From Alteriqipengyuania bathyomarina_B (GTDB taxonomy: Bacteria > Pseudomonadota > Alphaproteobacteria > Sphingomonadales > Sphingomonadaceae): a DNA stretch of 64,000 nt. The translations under genes were made by a program, and so were the position numbers. This document shows, one piece after another, positions 7,399-16,725 of the stretch. Numbering within the stretch: the first letter of the stretch is position 1; every line of letters starts with the position of its first letter. The notes under the pieces were generated by a model, which was not told where the DNA came from, ran no database searches, and worked only from the letters and a program-made list of their open reading frames with translations. The DNA lies in NCBI RefSeq assembly GCF_038594605.1, contig NZ_JBCFZM010000001.1:434001-498000 (forward strand). Direction: 5' to 3'.

Positions 7399-8690
7399 GC
7401 CTTCAGGACAAGGACCGCATCTTCACGAACCTGTACGGCTTTCAGGACTGGGGCCTGAAGGCCGCGCAGGCGCGCGGAGACTGGGACGATACCAAGGCGC
7501 TGCTCGCCAAGGGGCAGGATTCGATCATCGACGACATGAAGGCCTCGGGCCTTCGTGGGCGCGGCGGTGCGGGCTTCCCGACCGGCATGAAGTGGTCCTT
7601 CATGCCCAAGGAAAGCAAGGACGGGCGGCCCAGCTTCCTCGTCATCAACGCCGACGAATCAGAGCCCGGTTCGTGCAAGGACCGCGAGATCATGCGGCAC
7701 GATCCGCACAAGCTGATCGAAGGCGCGCTGGTCGCAGGCTTCGCGATGCGCGCGCGCGCCGCCTATATCTACATTCGCGGCGAGTATATCCGCGAGGCCG
7801 AAGTGCTGCAGGCTGCAATCGACCAAGCGTACGACGCCGGGCTGATCGGCAAGAACGCCTGCGGTTCGGGCTACGACTACGATGTCTTCCTGCATCGCGG
7901 CGCAGGTGCCTACATCTGCGGCGAAGAAACCGCGCTGATCGAGAGCCTCGAAGGCAAGAAGGGCCAGCCGCGCCTCAAGCCGCCGTTCCCGGCGGGTGCG
8001 GGCCTCTATGGCTGCCCGACGACGGTGAACAACGTTGAGTCGATCGCGGTCGTGCCCACGATCCTGAGGCGCGGCCCTTCGTGGTTCGCCAGCTTCGGGC
8101 GCGAGAAGAACGACGGGACCAAGCTGTTCCAGATCAGCGGGCATGTCGAAAAGCCCTGCGTGGTCGAAGAAGAAATGAGCATTCCCTTCCGCGAGCTGAT
8201 CGAGCGACACTGCGGTGGCATTCGCGGCGGGTGGGACAACCTGCTGGCGGTGATCCCCGGCGGCTCGTCCGTGCCGCTGGTCCCCGCCGAACAGATCATG
8301 GACGCGCCGATGGATTTCGACGGTCTGAAGGAAGTCGGCTCGGGCCTCGGCACCGCTGCTGTCATCGTGATGGACAAGTCGACCGATATCGTCCGGGCGA
8401 TTTCCCGGATCAGCTATTTCTACAAGCACGAGAGCTGCGGCCAGTGCACCCCCTGCCGCGAAGGCACCGGGTGGATGTGGCGCGTGATGAAGCGGCTTGA
8501 GACGGGCGATGCAGATATCGACGAGATCGATATGCTCCACACCGTCACCAAGCAGGTGGAGGGCCACACGATCTGCGCGCTGGGCGATGCGGCCGCATGG
8601 CCGATCCAGGGCCTCATCAGGCACTTCCGTCCCGAACTCGAGCGGCGCATCGCCGAGCGTGGCGAGGCATTGCAGGAGGCGGCGGAATGA
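7395..8690 (+). CDS. nuoF: NADH-quinone oxidoreductase subunit F
   Basis: The 431-residue NADH-binding 51-kDa subunit that holds FMN and cluster N3. The glycine-rich nucleotide loop RGRGGAGFPTG lies near residue 54. The [4Fe-4S] ligands are Cys348, Cys351 and Cys354 in ESCGQCTPCREG, with the fourth at Cys394 in HTICALGDAA. Its stop overlaps the start of the next gene (ATGATG), which is not nuoG but an exported protein. Confidence 0.97.
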   Translation: MSLQDKDRIFTNLYGFQDWGLKAAQARGDWDDTKALLAKGQDSIIDDMKASGLRGRGGAGFPTGMKWSFMPKESKDGRPSFLVINADESEPGSCKDREIMRHDPHKLIEGALVAGFAMRARAAYIYIRGEYIREAEVLQAAIDQAYDAGLIGKNACGSGYDYDVFLHRGAGAYICGEETALIESLEGKKGQPRLKPPFPAGAGLYGCPTTVNNVESIAVVPTILRRGPSWFASFGREKNDGTKLFQISGHVEKPCVVEEEMSIPFRELIERHCGGIRGGWDNLLAVIPGGSSVPLVPAEQIMDAPMDFDGLKEVGSGLGTAAVIVMDKSTDIVRAISRISYFYKHESCGQCTPCREGTGWMWRVMKRLETGDADIDEIDMLHTVTKQVEGHTICALGDAAAWPIQGLIRHFRPELERRIAERGEALQEAAE

Positions 8691-9430
8691 TGGTTGCGAG
8701 ATATGCGATGCTTGGCCTGGCGCTCGCTTTGGCAGCACCCTCGGTGCAGGCCCAGGTTCCGGACGAAAACAACGCCAGCATGGCCACAGGCACGCGCTTC
8801 AAGAAGGCGCCCGAGAGCCCGGATGCCGCCAAGGGGCGGTGGATGCAGAAGCGCGTCGCGAATTGCGTCTTCAATCGGAGCAAGGACGAGGTCCGCAAAC
8901 TGCTGGCCAACAGCAATTTCTATACGATCGATTTCGAGCAGGCGGGCTTCGAAGCCGAGACCATGTTCGACGATCTGGGGGTGAGCTACTGCATCGGTCG
9001 CCTGATGCGTGGCGCCGATAACCGCGTGTATCAGATGTACATGCAGATCCAGTATTCGACCTTGCGCAACCTGTTGGCCGAAGAAGTCTATCTGCAGGAT
9101 TTCGACAGTCCGCCCGCGATCGTGCCGGGAAGTGCGCCCGATGTCGCCGGTCGCTTCGATGGGCGTCGCGTCCATCCGCAGATCAGCACGATGGCCGCGC
9201 TGGCCGATTGTCTGACCTACAACGCCCCGCAGGCGTCGCATGATTTGCTCGAGGCCCGTCCCGGGTCTGGCAAGGAGGAAGATGCGATCGAAGTGCTCGG
9301 GCCGATTGTGGCGAGCTGCGCCAATACATCTGAAACGGAAATGACCGTCGCGACCTCGCTGATCCGCCAGATGGCTGCTGACGGTCTGTGGTCGCGCGGC
9401 CATTATACGGCTGCGGAAGAAGCCAACTGA
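8687..9430 (+). CDS. Exported four-cysteine protein A between nuoF and nuoG
   Basis: A 247-residue protein with a standard signal peptide (about residues 1-22, ending PSVQA) and no lipobox. The mature part is mostly helical and has four cysteines at about 60, 102, 175 and 211, suggesting two periplasmic disulfides. It resembles the next gene: a shared LL-x4-GSGKE-type segment, then EDAIEVLGPIVASC here versus VDAIKALSPTIAGC there, each with 36 residues between the last two cysteines. I do not recognise the family. The start overlaps the nuoF stop, so it is coupled to complex I synthesis. Confidence 0.8.
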   Translation: MMVARYAMLGLALALAAPSVQAQVPDENNASMATGTRFKKAPESPDAAKGRWMQKRVANCVFNRSKDEVRKLLANSNFYTIDFEQAGFEAETMFDDLGVSYCIGRLMRGADNRVYQMYMQIQYSTLRNLLAEEVYLQDFDSPPAIVPGSAPDVAGRFDGRRVHPQISTMAALADCLTYNAPQASHDLLEARPGSGKEEDAIEVLGPIVASCANTSETEMTVATSLIRQMAADGLWSRGHYTAAEEAN

Positions 9431-9473
9431 TGGCCGGCCTTACCGCAATCAGTCTGCTCAGCGGAGCCGAGCG

Positions 9474-10127
9474 ATGACCTTCGCAACATCCTTGGTTGCT
9501 GCCGCGCTGCTTTCGCTCGCGGGTGCGCAGGCCGCGCTGCCCGATCGGCTGCGTTCGTCCCCATCGCCCAAGGCGGCGGAGCAGGGGCGCCAGGTTATGA
9601 TGAATTACGGCCGGTGCATCGCCGATGCCGAAACCGAGCTTTCGCGAGACTTCGTGCTCACCGATCTGGCGGATATCGACGATCCGCAGTGGGACCGCAT
9701 CGTCGACAATCGGTGCATGCGCCTTAGCGGCGGGCAACTCACCATGCAGTCGTATTATTTTCGCGGTGCGATAGCCGACCGGCTGATCGACAGGACGCTG
9801 CCGGACACTGCTTTGGAGGGCGTTGCGCAACTCGCCCCCATCAACGCGACCCATCCCGGTTCGGGCCCGTTGGCGGAGAATTACACCTTTATGTATCGCC
9901 TGGGCGAGTGCATTGCGCGTACCGATCCGGCGGGCACCCGTGCATTGTTGGATACCCGGATTGACAGCGGCAAGGAAGTCGATGCGATCAAGGCTTTATC
10001 GCCGACCATCGCAGGCTGCGTTCCTGAGGGCAGGAGTATGCAGATCGACCGGGTGCGTATGCGCCTGGGGCTTGCCACCATTTACTATCGGCTGGCCCAT
10101 GCGCTGGCCTTTGAAAGCGAAGTATAA
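9474..10127 (+). CDS. Exported four-cysteine protein B, paralogue of A
   Basis: A 217-residue protein with a signal peptide (about residues 1-20, ending GAQA). Cysteines at 48, 81, 146 and 182 match the order in protein A, and the last pair has the same 36-residue spacing. The DSGKEVDAIKALSP segment is the clearest shared block. It therefore looks like a tandem duplication that has diverged strongly. Its stop shares one base with the nuoG start (TAATG). Function unknown, periplasmic location inferred. Confidence 0.8.
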   Translation: MTFATSLVAAALLSLAGAQAALPDRLRSSPSPKAAEQGRQVMMNYGRCIADAETELSRDFVLTDLADIDDPQWDRIVDNRCMRLSGGQLTMQSYYFRGAIADRLIDRTLPDTALEGVAQLAPINATHPGSGPLAENYTFMYRLGECIARTDPAGTRALLDTRIDSGKEVDAIKALSPTIAGCVPEGRSMQIDRVRMRLGLATIYYRLAHALAFESEV

Positions 10128-12169
10128 TGCCTAAAGTCACCGTAGACGGACAGGAAATCGACGTGCCCGAAGGCGCGACCGTGCTGCAGGCGTGCGAGCT
10201 TGCGGGCAAGGAAATTCCGCGTTTCTGCTATCACGAGCGGCTGAGCATCGCGGGCAATTGCCGCATGTGCCTGGTCGAGGTGAAGCCCGGGCCGCCCAAA
10301 CCGCAGGCAAGCTGCGCGCTGCCCGCCACCGAAGGCCAGGAAATTCGCACCGACACCGAGATGGTGAAGACCGCGCGCGAAGGCGTGATGGAATTTCTGC
10401 TCATCAACCATCCGCTCGATTGCCCGATCTGCGACCAGGGCGGCGAATGCGACCTGCAAGACCAAGCGATGTATTACGGGCGCGGCGCGACGCGCTATCA
10501 CGAGAACAAGCGCGCCGTGACCGAGAAATACATGGGTCCGCTGATCAAGACGATCATGACCCGCTGCATCCACTGCACCCGCTGCGTCCGCTTTTCCGAG
10601 GAAATCGCGGGCGTGGACGAGATCGGCGCGCTCTATCGCGGCGAGGACATGCAGATCACGACCTATCTGGAGCAGGCGGCGGAGCATGAGCTTTCCGCCA
10701 ATGTGATCGACTTGTGCCCTGTCGGAGCGCTGACTTCGCGGCCCTACGCCTACGAAGCGCGACCATGGGAGCTGAAGCGAACGCTCAGCATCGACGTTTC
10801 CGATGCGGTCGGCGCTAACATCTCGCTTCACTCGCGCGGTCGTGAAGTGATGCGCGCGCTTCCGCGGATCAACGACGACGTCAATGAAGAGTGGATTTCA
10901 GACAAGGCGCGCTATCAGGTCGATGGCCTGACGCGGCGTCGGCTCGATGCGGTTTGGATGCGCGGCGACGATAACAAGCTACAGCGCTCAAGCTGGGAAG
11001 ATGCTTTCGGCGCGATCGTCGAGGCCGCCAAGAAAGGCGGGGAGGGCAGCATCGCTGCCGTCGCGGGCGATCTGGTCGACTGCGAAACGATGTTCGCGGC
11101 CAAGCGCCTGCTGGCCGAGCTTGGCTCGGACAAGCTCGAAGGCCGCCAGACCGGGCTCGATTACGATTGCTCCAGCCTTGCAGGGATCGGCTTCAATTCT
11201 GGCTTTGCTGGCATCGAAACCGCCGACGCGATCCTGATCGTCGGCAGCCAGGTTCGCCACGAAGCGCCGCTGATCAATGTCCGCCTGCGCAAGGCGGCGA
11301 AGCGCGGCGCGAAGATCTTCCTGATCGGGCCCGAGTGGGACACGACCTTCGACTGCCAATTCCTTGGCGAGGATGCGGGTCTGCTGCATGACCTGCCGGG
11401 CCATGTCGCCGATGCGTTCAAGGATGCCGCGCGGCCTGCGATCATCGTCGGTCCCGGCGGGCTCGCGGCGAATGCGCTGCACCCTGCGCTGACACTCGCC
11501 ACAGAGTGGAACCTTGTGCGTGATGTCGATGGCCCGGACGGCAAGGAAAGCTGGAACGGCTTCAACGTCATCCACACCGCCGCATCGCGGATGGGCGGGG
11601 TCATGCTTGGCTACGCGCAGAAGAAGGGCATCAAGGACATCGTCGATGCCGCGCCTGCCGTATTGCTTTCGCTCGGCGCGGACTCGCTCGACTACGGGGC
11701 GTTCGAGAAGAGCCTGAAGGTCTATATCGGCCACCACGGCGATGCGGGCGCGCATGCGGCAGATATTATCCTGCCCGCGGCAAGCTATGCCGAGAAGGAC
11801 GGGACTTACGTCAACACCGAGGGGCGCGTGCAATTCGCCGAGAAGGCGGTATTTGCCCCCGGCGACGCGCGTGAAGACTGGACGATCCTGCGCGCGCTGG
11901 CCGATGCCTTCGGCGTCAACGTCGGCTTCGACAGCTTCGCGCAGCTCCAGTCCGCGATGATCGCGGCGGTGCCCGCGCTGGGCGAAGAAGGCATTGCCGA
12001 CCTCGGCAAGCTGCCCAAGGGCAAGAAAACGGCCAAGGCCAAGGGGGCGATTTCGTACCCGATCGCCGACTTCTACCTGACCAATCCCATCGCTCGCGCA
12101 AGCGAAACGATGCAGCGCTGCTCGGCCGAACTGGTCCACGGCGAGGAACTGGCGGAGGCAGCGGAATGA
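10127..12169 (+). CDS. nuoG: NADH-quinone oxidoreductase subunit G
   Basis: The 680-residue 75-kDa subunit of the electron-input arm. Ligands for N1b are Cys34, Cys45, Cys48 and Cys63. N5 uses the His/Cys motif HPLDCPICDQGGECDL (His95, Cys99, Cys102, Cys108). N4 uses Cys147, Cys150, Cys153 and the Cys of VIDLCPVGALTS near 197. The rest is the molybdopterin-oxidoreductase-like domain without a cofactor. The length matches the alphaproteobacterial/mitochondrial type, shorter than the E. coli form. It overlaps nuoH by four bases. Confidence 0.97.
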   Translation: MPKVTVDGQEIDVPEGATVLQACELAGKEIPRFCYHERLSIAGNCRMCLVEVKPGPPKPQASCALPATEGQEIRTDTEMVKTAREGVMEFLLINHPLDCPICDQGGECDLQDQAMYYGRGATRYHENKRAVTEKYMGPLIKTIMTRCIHCTRCVRFSEEIAGVDEIGALYRGEDMQITTYLEQAAEHELSANVIDLCPVGALTSRPYAYEARPWELKRTLSIDVSDAVGANISLHSRGREVMRALPRINDDVNEEWISDKARYQVDGLTRRRLDAVWMRGDDNKLQRSSWEDAFGAIVEAAKKGGEGSIAAVAGDLVDCETMFAAKRLLAELGSDKLEGRQTGLDYDCSSLAGIGFNSGFAGIETADAILIVGSQVRHEAPLINVRLRKAAKRGAKIFLIGPEWDTTFDCQFLGEDAGLLHDLPGHVADAFKDAARPAIIVGPGGLAANALHPALTLATEWNLVRDVDGPDGKESWNGFNVIHTAASRMGGVMLGYAQKKGIKDIVDAAPAVLLSLGADSLDYGAFEKSLKVYIGHHGDAGAHAADIILPAASYAEKDGTYVNTEGRVQFAEKAVFAPGDAREDWTILRALADAFGVNVGFDSFAQLQSAMIAAVPALGEEGIADLGKLPKGKKTAKAKGAISYPIADFYLTNPIARASETMQRCSAELVHGEELAEAAE

Positions 12170-13212
12170 CCGAATTTTTCCAGAACCTCGGCCTCAACTA
12201 CGAATTCTCGTGGTTCATCGCGACCATCATCGGCATCCTGCTGATCGCGCTGCCGCTGATGCTCGCGGTCGCCTATGTCATCCTGATCGACCGCAAGGTC
12301 TGGGCCGCGATCAACCTGCGCAAGGGCCCCAACGTGGTCGGCCCCTTCGGCCTGCTGCAAAGCTTCGCCGACGGGCTGAAGGTGTTCCTGCAGGAAACCA
12401 TCATCCCGAGCGCGGCGAACAAGGGTATCTTCATCATTGCGCCGATCATCACCTTCACCGTGGCGCTCGCCGCGTGGGCGGTGGTGCCCTTTGCCGATGG
12501 CTGGGTGCTGGCAGACATCAATGTCGGCCTGCTCTACATCCTGGCGATCAGCTCGCTGTCGGTTTACGGCGTGGTGATGGCGGGCTGGGCGAGTAACTCG
12601 AAATACCCATTCTTCTCCGCCATGCGCGCCGCCGCACAGATGATTTCCTACGAAGTCTCGATCGGCTTCATCCTGATCTGCGTCGTGCTGTGGGCGGGCA
12701 GCTTCAACCTGACCGAGATCGTCGAAAGCCAGCGCGGGCACGGCCTGGGCATCGTCAACGGCTATTACTTCAACCTGCTGCTGTTCCCGATGTGGGTTGT
12801 GTTCTTCATCTCCAGCCTCGCGGAGACGCAGCGCGTACCGTTCGACCTGACCGAAGCGGAGAGCGAGCTGGTTGCCGGTTATCAGACCGAATATTCCAGC
12901 ATGGCCTTCGCGCTGTTCTGGCTGGGCGAATATGCCAACATCCTGCTGATGTGCGCGCTCAACACGCTGCTGTTCTTCGGCGGGTGGTTGCCCCCGATCG
13001 ACTGGGCGCCGCTCTACTACGTGCCCGGCTTCATCTGGTTCTTCCTCAAGACGCTGTTCTTCTTCTTCATGTTCAGCTGGGTGATGGCGACCGTACCGCG
13101 CTACCGCTACGACCAGCTGATGCGGCTCGGCTGGAAGGTGTTCCTGCCGATGAGCCTGATCTTCGTTTTCCTTATCAGCGGCTACCTGATGGCCACCGGA
13201 CACTATTCATGA
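12166..13212 (+). CDS. nuoH: NADH-quinone oxidoreductase subunit H
   Basis: A 348-residue ND1-type membrane subunit with about eight helices, connecting the quinone pocket to the proton channels. Conserved loops include DRKVWAAINLRKGPNVVGP near residue 44 and the acidic AETQRVPFDLTEAESELV near residue 220. It overlaps nuoG and nuoI by four bases each (ATGA). Confidence 0.97.
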   Translation: MTEFFQNLGLNYEFSWFIATIIGILLIALPLMLAVAYVILIDRKVWAAINLRKGPNVVGPFGLLQSFADGLKVFLQETIIPSAANKGIFIIAPIITFTVALAAWAVVPFADGWVLADINVGLLYILAISSLSVYGVVMAGWASNSKYPFFSAMRAAAQMISYEVSIGFILICVVLWAGSFNLTEIVESQRGHGLGIVNGYYFNLLLFPMWVVFFISSLAETQRVPFDLTEAESELVAGYQTEYSSMAFALFWLGEYANILLMCALNTLLFFGGWLPPIDWAPLYYVPGFIWFFLKTLFFFFMFSWVMATVPRYRYDQLMRLGWKVFLPMSLIFVFLISGYLMATGHYS

Positions 13213-13694
13213 GTATCGCCCAGACCCTGAAGGCCTTTACCCTCTACGAGTTCGTGAAGGCCCACGCGCTGACCCTGAAGTATCTCTTCAAGCCCAAGGT
13301 CACGATTAACTACCCCTACGAGAAAAACCCGGTTTCGCCGCGGTTCCGGGGCGAGCATGCGCTGCGTCGCTATCCCAACGGGGAAGAGCGCTGCATCGCG
13401 TGCAAGCTGTGCGAGGCGGTTTGCCCGGCGCAGGCGATCACCATCGAGTCGGAGCCGCGCGCCGACGGTTCGCGCCGCACCACGCGCTACGATATCGACA
13501 TGACGAAGTGCATCTATTGCGGCTTCTGCCAGGAGGCATGCCCGGTGGATGCCATCGTCGAAGGGCCGAACTTCGAATATTCCACGGAAACCCGCGAGGA
13601 ACTGCTCTACGACAAGACCAAACTGCTCGCCAATGGTGACAAATGGGAACGCGCCATCGCGGCGAACCTTGAAGCCGACGCGCCCTACCGCTAG
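13209..13694 (+). CDS. nuoI: NADH-quinone oxidoreductase subunit I
   Basis: A 161-residue ferredoxin-like subunit with clusters N6a and N6b. The two 4Fe-4S motifs are Cys62/65/68/72 (ERCIACKLCEAVCP) and Cys101/104/107/111 (CIYCGFCQEACP). The ATG at 13209 overlaps the nuoH stop. An in-frame upstream extension exists but lies inside nuoH and is not used. A 39-base gap follows before nuoJ. Confidence 0.97.
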   Translation: MSIAQTLKAFTLYEFVKAHALTLKYLFKPKVTINYPYEKNPVSPRFRGEHALRRYPNGEERCIACKLCEAVCPAQAITIESEPRADGSRRTTRYDIDMTKCIYCGFCQEACPVDAIVEGPNFEYSTETREELLYDKTKLLANGDKWERAIAANLEADAPYR

Positions 13695-13733
13695 GCGCGC
13701 CACAGACCACGTTCGGGGCAACTTTCAGAAGCT

Positions 13734-14354
13734 ATGATTCAGGCCATCGCCTTTTACCTCTTCGCGTCCATGGTGATCGGCAGCGCCGTGCTCACGATCA
13801 TGAGCCGCAATCCCGTGCATTCGGTGCTGTGGCTCATCCTCGCGTTCTTCAACGCGGCGGGGCTGATGGTCTTGCTGGGAGCCGAATTCATCGCGATGCT
13901 GCTGGTTGTCGTCTATGTCGGCGCGGTCGCGGTACTCTTCCTGTTCGTCGTGATGATGCTCGACGTCGATATGGCAGAGCTGCGCGCCGGATTTATCAAG
14001 AACTTCCCGCTCGGCATCGCGATTGCGCTGGTCCTGCTGGCTGAGCTGGTGCTGGGCATCGGCGCGCTCAATGCGGGTGCGCTGGAACTGGGCGCGGCGA
14101 CGGGCGAGAATGCGCCCAACCTGCAGCGCAGCAACATCGAGAATATCGGCGCGCTGCTCTATTCCGAATATGTCTTCATCTTCGAGGCGGCAGGCCTGAT
14201 CCTGCTGGTCGCGATGGTTGGTGCAATCGTGCTGACCCATCGCGATCTGAAGACCACGCGCGGACATCAGAACATCACCAAGCAGGTGCGTCGCAATCCG
14301 AAGGAGGCGACGCAGATGAAGCAGCCGACCATCGGCGAGGGGATCGAGCTGTGA
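13734..14354 (+). CDS. nuoJ: NADH-quinone oxidoreductase subunit J
   Basis: A 206-residue ND6-type membrane subunit with five predicted helices, including the conserved YVGAVAVLFLFVVMML segment around residue 60. The C-terminal 35 residues are a soluble basic tail. It overlaps nuoK by four bases, where nuoK uses GTG. Confidence 0.96.
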   Translation: MIQAIAFYLFASMVIGSAVLTIMSRNPVHSVLWLILAFFNAAGLMVLLGAEFIAMLLVVVYVGAVAVLFLFVVMMLDVDMAELRAGFIKNFPLGIAIALVLLAELVLGIGALNAGALELGAATGENAPNLQRSNIENIGALLYSEYVFIFEAAGLILLVAMVGAIVLTHRDLKTTRGHQNITKQVRRNPKEATQMKQPTIGEGIEL

Positions 14355-14656
14355 TCGGTATCGAACATTACATCATCGTCAGCGCGATCCTGTTCGTGCT
14401 CGGCGTTTTGGGAATTTTCCTCAACCGCAAGAACGTCATCGTCATCCTGATGGCAATCGAACTGATCCTGCTGGCAGTGAACATCAACCTCGTCGCATTC
14501 AGCGCCTTCCTTGGTGATCTGACCGGCCAGATTTTCGCGATGTTCGTGCTGACCGTGGCGGCGGGCGAAGCGGCCATCGGACTTGCGATCCTCGTCATAT
14601 TCTTCCGTGATCGCGGCACGATCGCGGTCGACGACGTGAACCGGATGAAGGGCTAG
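14351..14656 (+). CDS. nuoK: NADH-quinone oxidoreductase subunit K
   Basis: A 101-residue ND4L-type subunit with three helices and the conserved buried glutamates of the proton path, in MAIELILLAVN and AAGEAAIGLAI. GTG start overlapping the nuoJ stop. nuoL follows after eight bases. Confidence 0.96.
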   Translation: MIGIEHYIIVSAILFVLGVLGIFLNRKNVIVILMAIELILLAVNINLVAFSAFLGDLTGQIFAMFVLTVAAGEAAIGLAILVIFFRDRGTIAVDDVNRMKG

Positions 14657-14664
14657 ATATCCAA

Positions 14665-16725
14665 GTGCAGTCCTCGATCCTCATCATCGTTTTCCTGCCG
14701 CTGCTGGCGGCGATCGTTGCCGGCCTGTTCGGCGGTGCGCTGGGTAAGACCGTCTCCAAGGCGATCACCACCGGCGCACTGTTCGTGTCCTGCGCGCTCA
14801 GCTGGCCGATCTTCCTCGGCTTTCTCGGCGGCACGCTCCAAGCGGACGTGGTCCCGGTGCTGCAGTGGGTGCAGTCGGGCGACCTCAGCTTCGACTGGGC
14901 GCTGCGGGTCGATACGCTGACCGCGATCATGCTGGTGGTCATCACCAGCGTGTCCGCGCTCGTCCATCTCTATTCGTGGGGCTACATGGACGAAGACCCG
15001 GACCAACAGCGGTTCTTCGCATACCTGTGCCTGTTCACCTTCGCGATGCTGATGCTGGTGACAGCGGACAACCTCGTGCAGATGTTCTTCGGGTGGGAAG
15101 GCGTCGGCCTCGCCTCCTACCTCCTCATTGGCTTCTGGTACAAGAAGCCCAGCGCCAACGCCGCCGCGATCAAGGCCTTCGTGGTCAACCGCGTGGGCGA
15201 CCTTGGCTTCATGCTCGGTATTTTCGGTACCTTCCTGGTGTTCGGCACGGTCTCGATCCCGCAAATTCTCGAGATGGCCCCCGCGATGAGCGGCAGCTCG
15301 ATCACCTTCATGGGCATGCGCCTGATGACGATGGATATCCTGTGTATCCTCCTGTTCATCGGCGCGATGGGTAAATCTGCGCAGCTGGGCCTTCACACCT
15401 GGCTCCCCGATGCGATGGAGGGGCCGACGCCCGTTTCCGCGCTTATCCACGCCGCCACGATGGTGACCGCAGGCGTGTTCATGGTCTGCCGCCTGTCCCC
15501 GATGTTCGAAACCGCTCCGGTGGCGCTGACGATCGTCACCGTGATCGGCGGCGCAACCTGCCTGTTCGCGGCCACGATCGGCACGACGCAGTGGGATATC
15601 AAGCGGGTGATTGCCTATTCGACGTGCTCGCAGCTCGGCTACATGTTCTTTGCCGCAGGTGCGGGCGCATACGGAGTGGCGATGTTCCACCTGTTCACGC
15701 ACGCCTTCTTCAAGGCGCTGCTGTTCCTTGGCGCGGGCGCGGTGATCCACGCAATGCATCACGAGCAGGACATGCGCTATTACGGCGGCCTGCGTAAGCA
15801 GATCCCGATTACCTTCTGGGCGATGATGGCGGGCACGCTCGCGATCACAGGCGTCGGTATCGTCGGCGTGTTCGGCTTCGCGGGGTTTTATTCCAAGGAC
15901 GCGATTCTCGAAGCCGCCTTTGCGCGCGGCACCGGTGCGGCCAACTTCGCCTTCTGGGCGGGCGCAATCGCGGCGCTGCTGACGAGCTTCTATTCCTGGC
16001 GCCTGATGTTCCTGACCTTCTGGGGCAAACCCCGCTGGGCCGACAGCGAGCATATCCAGCATGCCGTGCACCACGGGCATGACGAGCCCGAAGAGCACAA
16101 CCCCGCGGCGCAGGAAGATGCAGGCAACAGCCCGGCACATCACGTCCCCTCGGCGCATGAGGATGACGGCACAGCGGGTTACCATCCGCACGAGGCGCCC
16201 TGGGTGATGCTGGTCCCGCTGATCGTGCTGAGCATTGGCGCGGTGTTCGCAGGCTTCGTCTACTACGAACCGTTCGTGGACTCCGAGGAATTCTGGGGCG
16301 ACTCGATCTTCTTCAATTACGATCTGATCCACGCGATCCACGGCGTGCCGATGTGGGTGAAACTCACCGCGACGGTCGCGATGCTGCTCGGCCTGCTGAC
16401 TGCCTGGTTCTCTTACATCCGCAATCCGAAATTGCCTGAAGCGGCGGCGGCTCAGCTTGGCCCGATCTACCGGTTCTTCCTCAACAAGTGGTACTTCGAC
16501 GAATTGTATAACTTCCTGTTCGTGAAGCCCGCTTTCTGGTTCGGCCGGGTGTTCTGGAAGCAGCTGGACATCGGCATTATCGACCGCTTCGGTCCCGATG
16601 GTGCGGCATGGGTGGTGAAGCAGGGTGCGGACGGCGCGAAGCGCGTTCAGTCCGGCATGCTCAACACCTATGCGCTGGTCATGCTGCTCGGCCTTGTGGC
16701 TGCCGTCACCTGGGTTCTGCTGTGA
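14665..16725 (+). CDS. nuoL: NADH-quinone oxidoreductase subunit L
   Basis: A 686-residue ND5-type antiporter-like subunit at the distal end of the membrane arm. Typical motifs are WEGVGLASYLLIGFW, the channel segment HTWLPDAMEGPTPVSALIHA, and the C-terminal lateral helix region. Residues about 461-512 form a His/Glu-rich hydrophilic loop (clusters such as HHGHDEPEEH) longer than in E. coli. GTG start. The stop shares one base with the nuoM start. Confidence 0.96.
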   Translation: MQSSILIIVFLPLLAAIVAGLFGGALGKTVSKAITTGALFVSCALSWPIFLGFLGGTLQADVVPVLQWVQSGDLSFDWALRVDTLTAIMLVVITSVSALVHLYSWGYMDEDPDQQRFFAYLCLFTFAMLMLVTADNLVQMFFGWEGVGLASYLLIGFWYKKPSANAAAIKAFVVNRVGDLGFMLGIFGTFLVFGTVSIPQILEMAPAMSGSSITFMGMRLMTMDILCILLFIGAMGKSAQLGLHTWLPDAMEGPTPVSALIHAATMVTAGVFMVCRLSPMFETAPVALTIVTVIGGATCLFAATIGTTQWDIKRVIAYSTCSQLGYMFFAAGAGAYGVAMFHLFTHAFFKALLFLGAGAVIHAMHHEQDMRYYGGLRKQIPITFWAMMAGTLAITGVGIVGVFGFAGFYSKDAILEAAFARGTGAANFAFWAGAIAALLTSFYSWRLMFLTFWGKPRWADSEHIQHAVHHGHDEPEEHNPAAQEDAGNSPAHHVPSAHEDDGTAGYHPHEAPWVMLVPLIVLSIGAVFAGFVYYEPFVDSEEFWGDSIFFNYDLIHAIHGVPMWVKLTATVAMLLGLLTAWFSYIRNPKLPEAAAAQLGPIYRFFLNKWYFDELYNFLFVKPAFWFGRVFWKQLDIGIIDRFGPDGAAWVVKQGADGAKRVQSGMLNTYALVMLLGLVAAVTWVLL

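Noticed and set aside
12690..13694. A 334-codon frame joining the second half of nuoH to nuoI
   Set aside because: Only the nuoI part is real; the first part is an out-of-frame reading of nuoH.
14653..16341. A 562-codon open frame on the minus strand across nuoL
   Set aside because: It is a mirror of nuoL codon bias in GC-rich DNA. Its translation is His/Arg/Glu-rich without domains, while nuoL on the other strand has clear family motifs.
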